24,393 nucleotides of DNA from Aureococcus anophagefferens (lineage: Eukaryota > Sar > Pelagophyceae > Pelagomonadales > Pelagomonadaceae). Location: positions 70,491 to 94,883 of the forward strand of contig NW_008705603.1 of NCBI RefSeq assembly GCF_000186865.1, written 5' to 3'. The notes under the pieces were generated by a model that was given only the letters and a program-made list of their open reading frames with translations, did not search any database and was not told the DNA's origin. Position numbers and translations under genes: made by a program. Shown in pieces: positions 8,701 to 17,463 of this stretch (the first letter of the stretch is position 1; each line of letters starts with the position of its first letter).

Positions 8701-9827
8701 GTCAAGGATCACCTGCCTGAGCGAAAATCCACGGAACACGAGCAGCGACGCGGTCAAGCAGCAGTTGATTATGAGAAGCCATACCTACGGCCAGTTTTCT
8801 TTCAAAACGCTCGTGTGGTCAGAAAACGCCGCGCCGCGCCAGGATCATGATTGCGAGCCCTTCATCCCCTCGCATCGCGGCGTTGGCTACGATGACATGG
8901 TACTCTTCCGAGTCTCGGCCGCGCATCCAGAGCTCGATGGGGTCCAGGCCGCTCCAGCGCACAACCTGGTACGTCTGTACGGCGATTTCGAGAATCTCGA
9001 AAACGATGATCAACGTGACAATCGAGCGCTTGCTTAGGAAGACCATGACGACGACAATTCCACTCGCAGCGATGCCGAGGATCCCCGAGGGGCCGGACCC
9101 CCGACCGGCGAAGGCCGACAAGCCGACTACCGCGACGAGCGTTCCAAACTCTACCGCATTTGGACCGATTACCTCCAGGCCCTTGACGAACACCGTGCGA
9201 CACATGGCGTCGCATTGGAATTTCTTAATTTTGGCCCGCTCGAGGCCATAGAAACGCTTCCAACCCCGCGTCATCTGCCAAACGACGCCCAAGCTCCAGA
9301 AGCCCAGCGCAAAGTAGAGCGCGGCGGCGACCAGGACTGCCGCATGCTCGTGATCGTACGCGAGCCAACGGCCCTGATATCGGTAGTTATCCGAGTGCAA
9401 ATAGTCGTAGTCGGAATTCGGCATGTTCTTGTCCGCCCCGAGCGGGAGGTATCCGGCCCACATGTCCGTGTACGCGTCCACTCCGGCCGATTTCCACGAG
9501 GACATGATCTTGTCCCGCCATCGAGACCTGAGTCGGATCTGACCGAGGAGGCGAGAAGTGACGCCGCAAAGCAAACCTGCGGTTCCTGCTCAAAAGGTAA
9601 AGCGCGATCGCATTCGCGGCGAGGCCGAACAGGATCGCGGCGACACCTAGGAAGACGAGAGGAAAGAGGACGCCCACGGGCCCGAGTGACTCGTAGAATT
9701 TCTCAATGTGTAACTCCTGCTTAACCTCGTCGACGTGCCCACCATCATGCGCATCAATAGCCCTCGACGGGATTTCTGCAGAGGGACCCTCACACTCGAC
9801 TCGATACTTTCTGCTGCGCGTGCTCAT
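5698..9827 (-). CDS. Multi-span membrane LRR protein with C-terminal ShK-like module (three exons)
   Basis: Reconstructed as exons 9827-9577, 9527-8828 and 8784-5698, giving 1345 residues with no internal stop. Both removed pieces (49 and 43 nt) begin GT, end AG and restore frame exactly. Order: N-terminal tail; hydrophobic span at ~50-79; further spans in exon 2 (LVAAALYFALGFWSLGVVW, VVVMVFLSKRSIVTLIIVF) and early exon 3 (VWLLIINCCLTASLLVF, IFLDVFPFIPFLLHF); an acidic Ser/Lys/Asp-rich linker to about 590; another span (FALGVVWVLSLATGIAVTAL, about 595-618); an LRR array of Leu-rich ~23-residue units (about 735-1240) with LPDSLGDL-type motifs; and a Pro/Thr stalk and six-cysteine ShK-like module at the end (CPVTCDSC). 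Such LRR proteins are common in stramenopiles and are presumed surface receptors or adhesion proteins; ligand unknown. ATG 9827-9825 is the first methionine of exon 1. Confidence 0.75.
8785..8827 (-). other. 43-nt intron (second intron of the LRR gene)
   Basis: On the minus strand the piece starts GTTTTCTGACC and ends GGCCGTAG. Without removal the frame meets a TGA right away, and the next frame has a TAG at the acceptor. Removal joins ILARRG to VWLLIINCC in a continuous membrane segment. The length is 1 modulo 3, exactly what is needed. Confidence 0.7.
9528..9576 (-). other. 49-nt intron (first intron of the LRR gene)
   Basis: On the minus strand the donor is CGCAG|GTTTGC and the acceptor CTCAG|GTCTCG. 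Removal joins YLLSRNRR to SRWRDKIMSSW and restores frame (49 is 1 modulo 3). CAGGT occurs at both junctions, as expected for a protosplice site or a short target duplication. Confidence 0.65.
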
Positions 9828-10074
9828 CTCGTTCAATCGATGTCCCGGTTTGCCGCAAGCTCCGGCGAATCAGGACGTGCGGCGGTCTATTCGGGCATAG
9901 ACTACAATAATAGCTTAGCTAAAGCTCCACGGCCGCCGGTGACGGCCAAGACGGCCTTTTGTGGGCACAGTCCCAGCCCCCCCAGGACACCTCCGGCCAG
10001 TGTAACCTGCAAGAATCCAAGTATCCTTGACGACGATGAGAACAAAAGAAAACCGTAGAGGCTAAGAAACCAAA
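9828..10074. other. Divergent intergenic region
   Basis: About 250 bp between the start of the minus-strand LRR gene and the plus-strand FkbM gene. It should contain both promoters and leaders. I see no clear TATA box. A G/C-rich stretch with a run of seven C lies at about 9977-9983. Confidence 0.5.
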
Positions 10075-10977
10075 ATGCTACGTGTTGGGATTGGCTTCAA
10101 ACTGGCCCAGAGTATCATTAGCGCAGCTGCGATGAACCGCTGGAGTGGATGCGGTTTAGTGCGACATTGGATGCACAACCGCTCTTCCTTCCCAGCGGGC
10201 TGGACCCACATATTTAAGCGTGCTATATCGCATTCGCAGTTCGGTCAAGATCTGATTGTCCTAAGCTTGACTCACGCATTGAATAAGGGTATTCAAGAGC
10301 CATTTTCATATATAGATCTTGCCGCAAATGATGCCCGAAGAGGATCAAACACATATCTACTTGATGCTTGTTTTGGTTGGACAGGAATCTGTGTAGAGCC
10401 GAACCAGATGTATGGTGCAGGTATCGTGGCGACACGCTCCTGTGCTCTCACCGAGAAATGTGTCTCGAACAACAGCCGCGAGGTTGAATTCATGAACAAT
10501 TTTTATCTGGGACACATCGTTACTCGCAATTTACAAAATGTAATTATGCGCTGCACAACGTTGCAGAATGTTCTCGACCATCATTCAACACCGCCATTTT
10601 TTAAGGTAAGCAATCCCGCACCCAAAGCTCGTATCTCGTATCTATCATTGGACATCGAGGGGCACGAGCTGCAAGCTCTTCAGGGCGTCGACTGGAATAG
10701 GACAACCATTGATATAATTAGCATCGAGAATGCTGGGTTGGAGCATATACGATACCTTTCTAATTTTGGGCACGTGCCTACAATGTGCGCGGGTATCGAT
10801 ATGATATTTGTTCGGCATCAGCTACTCGATGCGACATTGTTGTGGTACGCTGAAAATCGGGCGCAACTTCATCCGCTCTGCGTTCAAGCAGACATCTCGA
10901 AATGTAAGCTCGGTAGTGGCAGTGCCAACTTCTTCGACTGCTCATTGAAAGTTGGATTCTGGAATTCTTGGCAATGA
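10075..10977 (+). CDS. FkbM-family SAM-dependent methyltransferase
   Basis: A complete single-exon frame of 300 residues. It has the FkbM (Methyltransf_21) layout: SQFGQD at 54-59 ahead of the fold, the SAM-binding strand and loop YIDLAAND at 79-86, the second strand ending CVEPN at 106-110, and LSLDIEGHE at 190-198, the acidic/His block typical of FkbM. The family methylates hydroxyl groups of sugars, glycolipids and polyketides; the substrate here is unknown. A moderately hydrophobic N-terminus precedes the domain, but no clear signal peptide. Codon use is noticeably more A/T-rich than in the LRR, sulfotransferase and desaturase genes, which may reflect recent acquisition or a different expression class. 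A second start, MNRWSGCG at residue 20, is possible. Confidence 0.75.
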   Translation: MLRVGIGFKLAQSIISAAAMNRWSGCGLVRHWMHNRSSFPAGWTHIFKRAISHSQFGQDLIVLSLTHALNKGIQEPFSYIDLAANDARRGSNTYLLDACFGWTGICVEPNQMYGAGIVATRSCALTEKCVSNNSREVEFMNNFYLGHIVTRNLQNVIMRCTTLQNVLDHHSTPPFFKVSNPAPKARISYLSLDIEGHELQALQGVDWNRTTIDIISIENAGLEHIRYLSNFGHVPTMCAGIDMIFVRHQLLDATLLWYAENRAQLHPLCVQADISKCKLGSGSANFFDCSLKVGFWNSWQ

Positions 10978-12920
10978 CGTACGCTCCACCAAGTATACGG
11001 CGTGGGCCCGCCTCGCCAGTAAGCGTCCCACCGTCAACTTGGTTTCATCCACAAAAAGAGGAACAACGGTTGATCAAGGGAGTTGCTCTCGCGTGCACTA
11101 GCAGGACGCACGGTATTTCACGCGCCCTTCCCGGCAGCAAACAAATACCTGCAGAGACGTGGCAAGGCCGGCAAGCGGTTGAGATTCTACCGCATGGCAA
11201 ACAAATTATCAAGGGGGACCCACCCGATATTGCGCTCCCGGTACCATCTTCGGTGACCTTGTATCTCAGAGACCGGGCTAACTCAAGCCGGAGAGCAGGC
11301 GTAGCTACATGATCTCCTCCGAGTGAGCGCGCCCGAGCTTCACAAACAGAAATCGCATGAACCGCAATGGCAAGTCTTGAAGGGACTTGAAGGGTGCCTC
11401 ATACACGAATTCATTTAAAACCACACAGCCACCGCGGGCGCCTCACAAGGAGCTGCCGCCAAGATCCTTCAGCCGTCCCCGTCGCTACGTCGTCTAAGCG
11501 AGCGTTAAGCTCTTCCTCCGGAGGTCGCACGTACTCCGGAAATAATGACCTCTGCGATCCTGAAATGACAGGAGCGATCGCTGTGTCTCTCATGTTCACC
11601 ATTCAAAATCTCAAGGCGACACACAATGGTCTGCTAAGGGCTATTTGAAATAATGCCACTTTGATCAGGGGAGGTGTCTTGTGAGGACTACCACCGAGAA
11701 TGCCTAGTAGAAACTCAAGGATAGCACGGCACTCTGCGGAACCACCTGCTTTCGCCGTCACTATCGCTCGAATCATCTTCATATGCCACTTTCGCTTTTT
11801 CGGTTTCTCTTCGGGCTTTTCGCGTTTTATCACAATCTCGTCCTCAGATGACGAGGATCGTCTAAAACCCATCGTCGAACTCGAACCAGTCGTTGGAACT
11901 GTAATCAAGAATGTTGCTGTTCACGTCTTTGTGCTCGGTACCGTCGTAGCGATTGAGGTAGGTGCGTGTACGGGAAACATGTAGTACCGCCGTAAGGCAA
12001 TTTTTCAAGCCCAACCACCACTCTCCTTTGGCACGGGAGAAGCCCACCTCACGCTGGCGGAGGTGGCTGCGCCGTCCAAGCGCGGTCCGTGGCCTCCATT
12101 CCTGGCATTTACAATCAATCGAGCTCTGCTTCCCCTTGGGGGGACTCACCTTGCCTATTTTACTTCGAGCTAGTTGGAGCTTCGAAAGGCCAAATGGACG
12201 GAAATAGACTTCTAAATGGAAGGACTGCACTGAGCGCGGAAGCTTCAGCGTGGTGTCATGGTGTCATGGCAATGAATGTCACTTATCTCCCCATATCATT
12301 AATAGGGCAATTGAAGACTTGCAATACACTACACTCCAACTCAGAAACTGGAGTCCCGGCGCCCTCGATTGGCGGGCGCTCCACACGACAGGGCATCCGC
12401 GCGTCGGCGTCCCGGACTTTCGCTTTTTCGGTTCAGGGAAAACAACTAGACGATTCTCACGCACCAACTGGTGCACCGCCCGACCGATGTTATCCATCTG
12501 CCGTCCCGGCGAAAACTTCCTCACGTCTAGGGGCAGGTCCCCACGAAATATCCGAGAGTCTCAAAGGCTAGCCTTTGCAGCACCCCTGGGAAGGTGCCGC
12601 GGGCAGGCGGGTTTTCCGTGAAGCCCACGGCCGCCGCCAGAAACGCCTCCAGCGGAAGGCTCCCACCGCGGCCTGTTCAATGAACGGGCGCCCATGCAGC
12701 TCCCGGACCGGCGGGACTGGGTTGGATATAAGCATGGCCGCCGTCGCTCGGACCTACACTATGCCCCCCTTCTCAGAAAAATCCCACCGGCGGGCTGCTA
12801 TAGCAGCGCCGGCCAGATAAGAGCATAAGGAGCGAGTATCGACTGGGCTGCAATAATAGCAGCTCATTCTCTCTCTCCCCTTTGAGCGCTACTTTCCTGG
12901 CTAATCGAAGATTAGCTGTA
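10978..12920. other. Gene-poor stretch with decayed frames
   Basis: After the FkbM stop there is no convincing intact gene for about 2 kb. A 10-bp direct duplication of ACTTGAAGGG lies near 11377-11396. Minus-strand protein-like pieces at 11411-12230 are listed separately. Around 12790-12870 are small self-complementary words (CTGCTATAGCAG, GCTGCAATAATAGCAGC). Other open frames have no family pattern. Confidence 0.5.
11411..12230 (-). pseudogene. Decayed or intron-split gene of unknown family
   Basis: Three minus-strand pieces follow one another. The first (12230-11862) contains GEWWLGLKNCLTAVLHV, TRTYLNRYDGTEHKDV and SSNDWFEFDDG. The second, in another frame (to 11603), is a charged run SSSSEDEIVIKREKPEEKP then KKRKWHMKM. 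The third, in the same frame as the second after one stop, reads ISGSQRSLFPEYVRPPEEE. Composition is protein-like and A/T-richer than most of the window, like the FkbM gene next door. I tried GT-AG pieces of intron size to join piece one to piece two and found none that fit. WFEFDD loosely recalls the end of ubiquitin-hydrolase domains, but this is too weak to name. Confidence 0.35.
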
Positions 12921-13113
12921 CCGCTATTATTTATCACGACTTGAAGTGACCGATGAGGTCCTGATGAGGATTCTTCTCTCACGCGTCGAGAAACCTTTCG
13001 AGATCTGCCGGGCAACATGCCGTAAACCAAGCGATTGATACGCGCGCGCGGCGCCGAAATCGTCACGCCCCGCGGAGCCGGGTTTTGACGCGATGGGGCT
13101 GAANCTGGTGGTT

Positions 13114-13163
13114 NNNNNNNNNNNNNNNNNNNNNNNNNNNNNNNNNNNNNNNNNNNNNNNNNN
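13114..13163. other. Assembly gap (50 N) at an inverted repeat
   Basis: A run of exactly 50 N, plus a single N at 13104, marks an unresolved or scaffolded join. TGGTGGTT just left of the gap (13106-13113) is the inverse of AACCACCA at 13206-13213 to the right, so the gap sits inside a hairpin-prone sequence. The true length is unknown. Confidence 0.9.
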
Positions 13164-13200
13164 ACTTTCGTGTTCTCGGTCGCGCAGAGAACACGAAAGT
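13164..13200 (+). repeat. Perfect 14-bp stem hairpin
   Basis: ACTTTCGTGTTCTC (13164-13177) and its exact inverse GAGAACACGAAAGT (13187-13200) are separated by 9 nt. The hairpin directly abuts the assembly gap and probably caused it. It lies in no recognised gene. Confidence 0.85.
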
Positions 13201-13439
13201 ACCCGAACCACCAATTCCGGTGCCCCACGAGCGGCGAAACCTTAACGGCCGGGCAGCCCCTCATCCACGGTATCGACCGACGTCCCGACGGCCCCAGACG
13301 CTGCCGCGGCTGGCGGGGATGAAGTCGGTCGGTCGGGTGATGGTATGGAACAGTCCCTCGCCTCTGTGGCGCTGCGGGCACCATGGATCACCACCGAGTC
13401 CTCGTTTGGGCGTGGCGCCATCCGAGCTCGACCGGGTGG

Positions 13440-13790
13440 AATCGACGATGTCGAGCTCCCCCGACGAACCCTTGGCACGAGACGATACCGGGGTCATGAC
13501 AAACGACCCCCGCGGCTGCGACGGCTCGAAATCGAGCCGGAAGGGGTCGCGGGGCGCCATCGGGCCCCATTTAACCCACTCAATCTCTCCGTTCGAGTCG
13601 CCACGCAATCGTCCAGAGGTCGGGTCTTCGCATCCGATCGGAGTCCTCGTGCTCGCCATGGCCGCACAGTTCGGCTGGAAGTTCGTACAGTTTGACGTGC
13701 AGAAGGCATATTTGTTGACGACACCGCGGCACGGATACTACGTCAGGTACCCGGCCGGCTTAGACGGCGGGCGTCGCGCAGCAGCTCGCG
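13440..13790 (+). mobile_element. Copia-type retroelement remnant: linker and front part of RT
   Basis: An open plus-strand frame carries VLVLAMAAQFGWKFVQFDVQ then KAYLLTTPRHGYYVRYPAGL. It matches the start of the Ty1/Copia RT domain (RVT_2), whose usual pattern is LA-x-x-GW-x-x-x-Q-x-DV-x-x-A-F/Y-L ... Y-x-x-x-P-x-G. The preceding ~65 codons (STMSS...DDTGVMTNDP...GSK) are in frame and resemble the inverted piece at 4630-4830. After PAGL the frame becomes noise. The LYGLKQ block and the YVDD catalytic motif do not follow. It is a truncated, non-functional remnant. Confidence 0.7.
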
Positions 13791-13984
13791 TCGATCGAAC
13801 TGCTCGATCCATACGCCCGCATGCGGCGGGGGAGCAGATGACCCAATTCCCCCAGCGTCATCCCCCTAGGGTACGAATCCTCGTATCCTCCTCCTCCTTA
13901 ACCTAGCCTATAACGCCAGTGCTATGGTTCACCTCATCTGCTGCAACATCAAGGTGCAGTTCACTGAAGATGAAATTAGAAATC

Positions 13985-15150
13985 TATCTATCTCTCTAAC
14001 AAATCAAACTAAATATAGCCAATATTTTCAAGGGTCCACATCGTGCATCGACGCGGGCAGCCTGAATGACGATGGGTGCGCCTCGTGCATGACGCTCTGC
14101 CAGCGACGCGCGACGCCGCATCGCCGGAGGAGGTGGCGCCGCTGGCCGACGACGAACCGCACACGTTCTCGCCCCTCGCGAACGAGGCCGTCGTCGGGAC
14201 GCCCCTGGAGATCGCGGCGCCGCCGGGCGCGGCCGCGCCGCGAGACGACGGCGGCTACCGCGCGGATGTCGACGGCCTCCGCGCCGCGGCCGTCGCGGCG
14301 GTCGTCGCCTTCCACGTCGTACCCGGCCGGCTTCGCGGGCGTCGACGTGTTCTTCGTCATCTCCGGCTTCGTCGTCGCCGCGTCCGTCGACCGGAAGCTG
14401 TGGAAGGACCGTGGTGTTCGAGCGTTCCTCGGCGATTTCTACGCGCGGCGCGTGGGCCGCCTCGCGCCGGCGCTGGCTGTTGCGACGGCCGCCGGCGCGG
14501 TCGCGCTCGCCGCCGTTGGGAAGGGCGAGCCGCGGCTCGGCGAGTATTTCAACACGGGTCTCCTGGGCCTGGTGGGAGGCGCGAACGTCTTTTTGCTCTC
14601 AGTAGCGGAGCGCGACGAGAGACGCGAGGTCGAGGCGAGGGGCGGCGTCACCGACGACGCCGGCGGCTACTTCACGGACTACGGCGACGCGGACTGCACG
14701 CCGGCACCGCCTCGACCGCAACCCCTTCATGCACACGTGGTCCCTCGGCGTCGAGGAGCAGTTTTACGTGATCTTCCCGCTAATCGCCTTCGCGTCGCGC
14801 GGGCGGTTCTGGCCGCTCCTCGTTGTCGTCGTCGCGTCTGCGGCCTACGCGGCGACAGCAGAGGCGTCGATGGCCTTCTACCTCATGCCGGTGCGCTTCT
14901 GGGAGCTCGGCGCGGGCGTGCTCGCGTGGCACGCGCTCGATTCGCCGCGCTATCGCCGCGACGTGCTCCTGGCGCGCCTCGACCGCGCGGGCGCGCTCGT
15001 CGACGCGGCCGCGGGCCTGCTGCTCGTCCTAGCCGGCGTGTTTTCGCGACCGGGGCGCGGCTGGCCCTTCCCGGACGCCTGCCTCGCCGTCGCCGCGACG
15101 TTCGTCGCCGCGGGCGCCGCGGGGAAGGCGCGCGGGCGCTGCGGTTCGAG
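13985..15150 (+). repeat. Left arm of a 1.1-kb inverted duplication (acyltransferase copy 1)
   Basis: About 1.15 kb repeated in reverse at 20482-21625. Similarity begins in the AT-rich leader (AATCAAACTAAATA, about 14001-14016) and runs to GGTTCGAGCC near 15152. By eye, sampled 60-base blocks differ at one to three positions, apart from length differences of 6, 12, 24 and 6 nt. The arms enclose the two sulfotransferase genes. Confidence 0.85.
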
Positions 15151-15760
15151 CCTCGCGCGGTGCGCGCGGCTGGGCGAGCTCAGCTACGGCATCTACCTCT
15201 GGCACTGGCCCATCCTCACAATTTGTTGCTACGCGGACGCGCCAAAGGCCGCGGCCGCGTGCGCGTGCGCCTTCGGCGCGCTCGCGGCGGCGGCGGCGTC
15301 CTACGCGACGCTCGAACGGGCCGTCTCCGGGCTCAGAAACCTGAGGACGAGGTGGCTCGCCGGCGCCGCGTGCGTGGCCCTCGCCGCCGCCGGCGCCGCA
15401 ACAGCCGCCGCCGCGACGGGCGCCCACGGCCGAAGCTCCGGCGGCGGCGACGCGTATCCCTACTACGTACGCCTTCGCGTACAACGGGACCTGCGCCTGC
15501 GCCGCGGACTACTGCGCGCCGGGGGCCCAGAGCCTCGCGGACTGCGCCATCCCTCGCCGCGACGGCCCGCCTGCGGCGCGTTCCAAAGTCCCCAGCCCGA
15601 GATCGCCGCGGGCGTCCGCTTTGGGTCGTCCCTCGTGGCGAACGAGTGCGCCCCGGCGTCCCGCTCGCTTTACGGCCGGGGCGACCTACGGCGGCCCGCG
15701 GCCCGGCGCGGGTTTTGTGTGGGCGAGAGCGGATTGGGGTACTACCCAGACCCCTATTGA
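14085..15760 (+). pseudogene. OafA-like membrane acyltransferase (Acyltransferase_3), copy 1, with +1 frame breaks
   Basis: Read across three frames this is a typical Acyltransferase_3 protein, the family that moves acyl groups onto sugars across membranes. In order: YRADVDGLRAAAVAAVVAFH (catalytic-helix His), AGVDVFFVISGF, FYARRVGRLAPAL, NPFMHTWSLGVEEQFYV, hydrophobic helices, and LGELSYGIYLWHWPI. A C-terminal Cys-rich segment (AYNGTCACAADYCAPGAQSL) may begin an SGNH-type extracellular part, but no GDSH-like motif is seen. Frame moves by +1 near 14319, near 14704 and near 15467. No AG dinucleotide is placed to allow an intron at the first two. The start aligned with copy 2 is GTG here (14085), and a 2-nt deletion puts the upstream ATG out of frame. 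Either a pseudogene, or a recoded or misread gene: indels between copies are all multiples of three. Confidence 0.7.
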
Positions 15761-15767
15761 TACACCA

Positions 15768-16165
15768 CTAGGCTGCCTCCATATCCCGGAGTTTACTATC
15801 TCGTTACGTTGGCTACGACCCCGCGACGTTGGGCAGCGACTGGGCAGCCGTCTCGCGGGCGCGTCGATTCCATGGAAGCCGCCAACGCCACCCTCCCGCC
15901 AGTGACCAAAATTCAAGTTTCAACTCCTATAAAGGAACTTCACCCCCAGCCCTGACTCTAGGACTAGGGTAATAATTAGTCAGACTTCCTACTCTAGCCT
16001 GTAGGCTAGTGAGATCGAAGGGCTTTCCAAAGTGCTTTCGACGGAGGGGCAACACCGTTCAAGCACCATGGTAACCACCTTCAACCGCTGAGTGGGGTGG
16101 CTCCGCTTGGAGCACCTCCTGGCGACGTGGTCATTTTCTGCCAGCCTCCCCTCGGGAATTCGGTT
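15768..16165. other. Spacer between acyltransferase copy 1 and the sulfotransferase
   Basis: No gene is recognised. The frame of the last acyltransferase segment stays open to about 15905 but shows no motif. A perfect 7-bp stem, CTAGCCT-GT-AGGCTAG, lies at 15994-16009 and may act in 3'-end formation of the converging transcripts. Confidence 0.5.
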
Positions 16166-17122
16166 TTAGGGAAATGGAGGTTCGTAAACCACGCCGTGCT
16201 TATTTCGCGAAATCGCCATCACGGCATTCACGACCGCGTATTCGTCTCGTAGGATCGCAGACAGAGCGCGAAGTGAGGCATCGGAGATGTTCGCATGGGG
16301 ATGCTGCTCGCCAGCCTGCCCATACGGCGATACCCACTTCACGCGACTCGGGCTCTCGCTCACGGTCGAGTTTCGGAAGTTAGCACGGAAGGCTTCGAGG
16401 TCTTCGGTGAGCGACTCCTGCTGGGCGACCCAGATGTTCCTCAGTTTGTTCAAGACGCCGCCCACGTGCGAGCAATAATTGTGGCGCATGTGCTCCGCGT
16501 GCCTCTCGTGGAGCACGAGCATGTCATGGACCACGGACCAGCAGAAACCGGAGGACTCGCGCTCGTGGAACTCGACGAGCACCTCGAGCGTCGGCCGCGG
16601 AAAACATGCAGTGAGATGCGCGAATAGTTCCGCCCTCGAAATCTTCCCGTCCATATTTTTATCTTCCAACGATTTGAGTCCGTAATCGAGCGCGGACGAG
16701 AGCCGTGAAATGGGATCGCGAACGGTGACCAGCGTCTGCGAGAAGCTCGGTGCAGCCGCGACCTCGGGAAGCACTGCGTTGGTGTGTACTTGTTCGTAAG
16801 GAATGCCCGAATCTTTCAGAAACTGTTCGGTTGTGCTGCCGCCCGCCTTGCCAATGTGTATGAAGAGCACACGGCTGTCCCTAGACGGCCGTCGCCCGAT
16901 AGCGCCGATTCCAGAATAACGTTCGTACACTCGTTTTTGAAAGGGACTTTTCGTTAGAAAATACGGATGGTATGATGGGTCCGCGGCGGCGATTCGCTGC
17001 TGCTCAAGTTCTTCGGCGCCACGCAGCCACTGCATGTAGCAGGTCGGACCTCGCTTTGTATTGATACGCGCGAAGCCAACGACTGCCAACGCTCCGAGTG
17101 TCGTTAAGAAATACAATGTCAT
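16166..17122 (-). CDS. Type II membrane sulfotransferase with an internal EF-hand loop
   Basis: A complete 318-residue frame from ATG 17122-17120. Residues 2-20 (TLYFLTTLGALAVVGFARI) followed by basic residues give a signal anchor, so a Golgi lumenal enzyme is expected. The PAPS 5'-phosphosulfate loop is FIHIGKAGGST (87-97). The 3'-phosphate motif is VRDPISRLSS (134-143). Both match Sulfotransfer_2 / carbohydrate sulfotransferases, which move sulfate from PAPS to sugar hydroxyls. Immediately after, residues 154-165 read DKNMDGKISRAE, a canonical EF-hand loop (D at 1, N at 3, D at 5, G at 6, I at 8, S at 9, E at 12) with helix-forming flanks. This suggests Ca2+-linked control or structure. It diverges from the sulfotransferase-esterase gene at 17464. 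The sugar acceptor is unknown. Confidence 0.78.
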   Translation of the reverse strand: MTLYFLTTLGALAVVGFARINTKRGPTCYMQWLRGAEELEQQRIAAADPSYHPYFLTKSPFQKRVYERYSGIGAIGRRPSRDSRVLFIHIGKAGGSTTEQFLKDSGIPYEQVHTNAVLPEVAAAPSFSQTLVTVRDPISRLSSALDYGLKSLEDKNMDGKISRAELFAHLTACFPRPTLEVLVEFHERESSGFCWSVVHDMLVLHERHAEHMRHNYCSHVGGVLNKLRNIWVAQQESLTEDLEAFRANFRNSTVSESPSRVKWVSPYGQAGEQHPHANISDASLRALSAILRDEYAVVNAVMAISRNKHGVVYEPPFP

Positions 17123-17463
17123 GAAATGACGCGGAGGATAAGGAATGGTACGAGAGCTGCTCTGACCACATGGAAGCAAAACTAAACTCTGGCAGTCGAT
17201 GTACACAAGCACATACTAACCCGCGGACTGAATTGAAGCCTTGGCTATTTTTCCTAAATTTATCTATCAAACTATATATAAAGTGCCTCATTATCGATAA
17301 TGGTGGGCCGCGGATTGCGGCTCGGGCCCACGCGGCCGGCGGTCGCATTGGGGAGGCCTCAATCGACGGCTGTCCCCCGGAGCACCTTGCGCACGGCTTC
17401 GTCGGCGCAGCCCGGACCCTAACGTCCGCCGCGGATCATCGCCCGCCGACGCCAATTTCAACC
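17123..17463. promoter_or_regulatory. Divergent promoter region of the sulfotransferase pair
   Basis: The 341-bp interval between two divergent sulfotransferase starts should hold both promoters. A TATA-like run CTATATATAAAG lies at 17273-17284 in an AT-rich pocket, followed by CATTATCGATAATG, a near-palindrome. The upstream frame stays open from 17170, but the sequence between 17170 and 17463 is not protein-like. Confidence 0.45.

Noticed and set aside
8755..9600. The LRR gene as a frameshifted pseudogene
   Set aside because: Both breaks are removed cleanly by GT-AG introns of 43 and 49 nt that give continuous membrane segments, so an intact spliced gene is simpler.
11603..11908. Calling the minus-strand pieces a ubiquitin hydrolase because of WFEFDD
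   Set aside because: The resemblance is six residues; the catalytic Cys and His boxes are not visible and the frames are broken.
12773..13384. Minus-strand open frame running through the N gap
   Set aside because: The frame is continuous only because N codons are not stops; neither side shows a motif.
14300..14760. Micro-introns as the cause of the acyltransferase frame changes
   Set aside because: No GT...AG piece of suitable length and phase exists without deleting the conserved FFVISGF or WSLGVEEQFY motifs; AG is nearly absent in the relevant intervals of copy 1.
17170..17463. Possible longer N-terminus of the sulfotransferase-esterase fusion
   Set aside because: The translation of this part is not protein-like and contains the divergent promoter, while ATG 17464 begins an obvious signal peptide.
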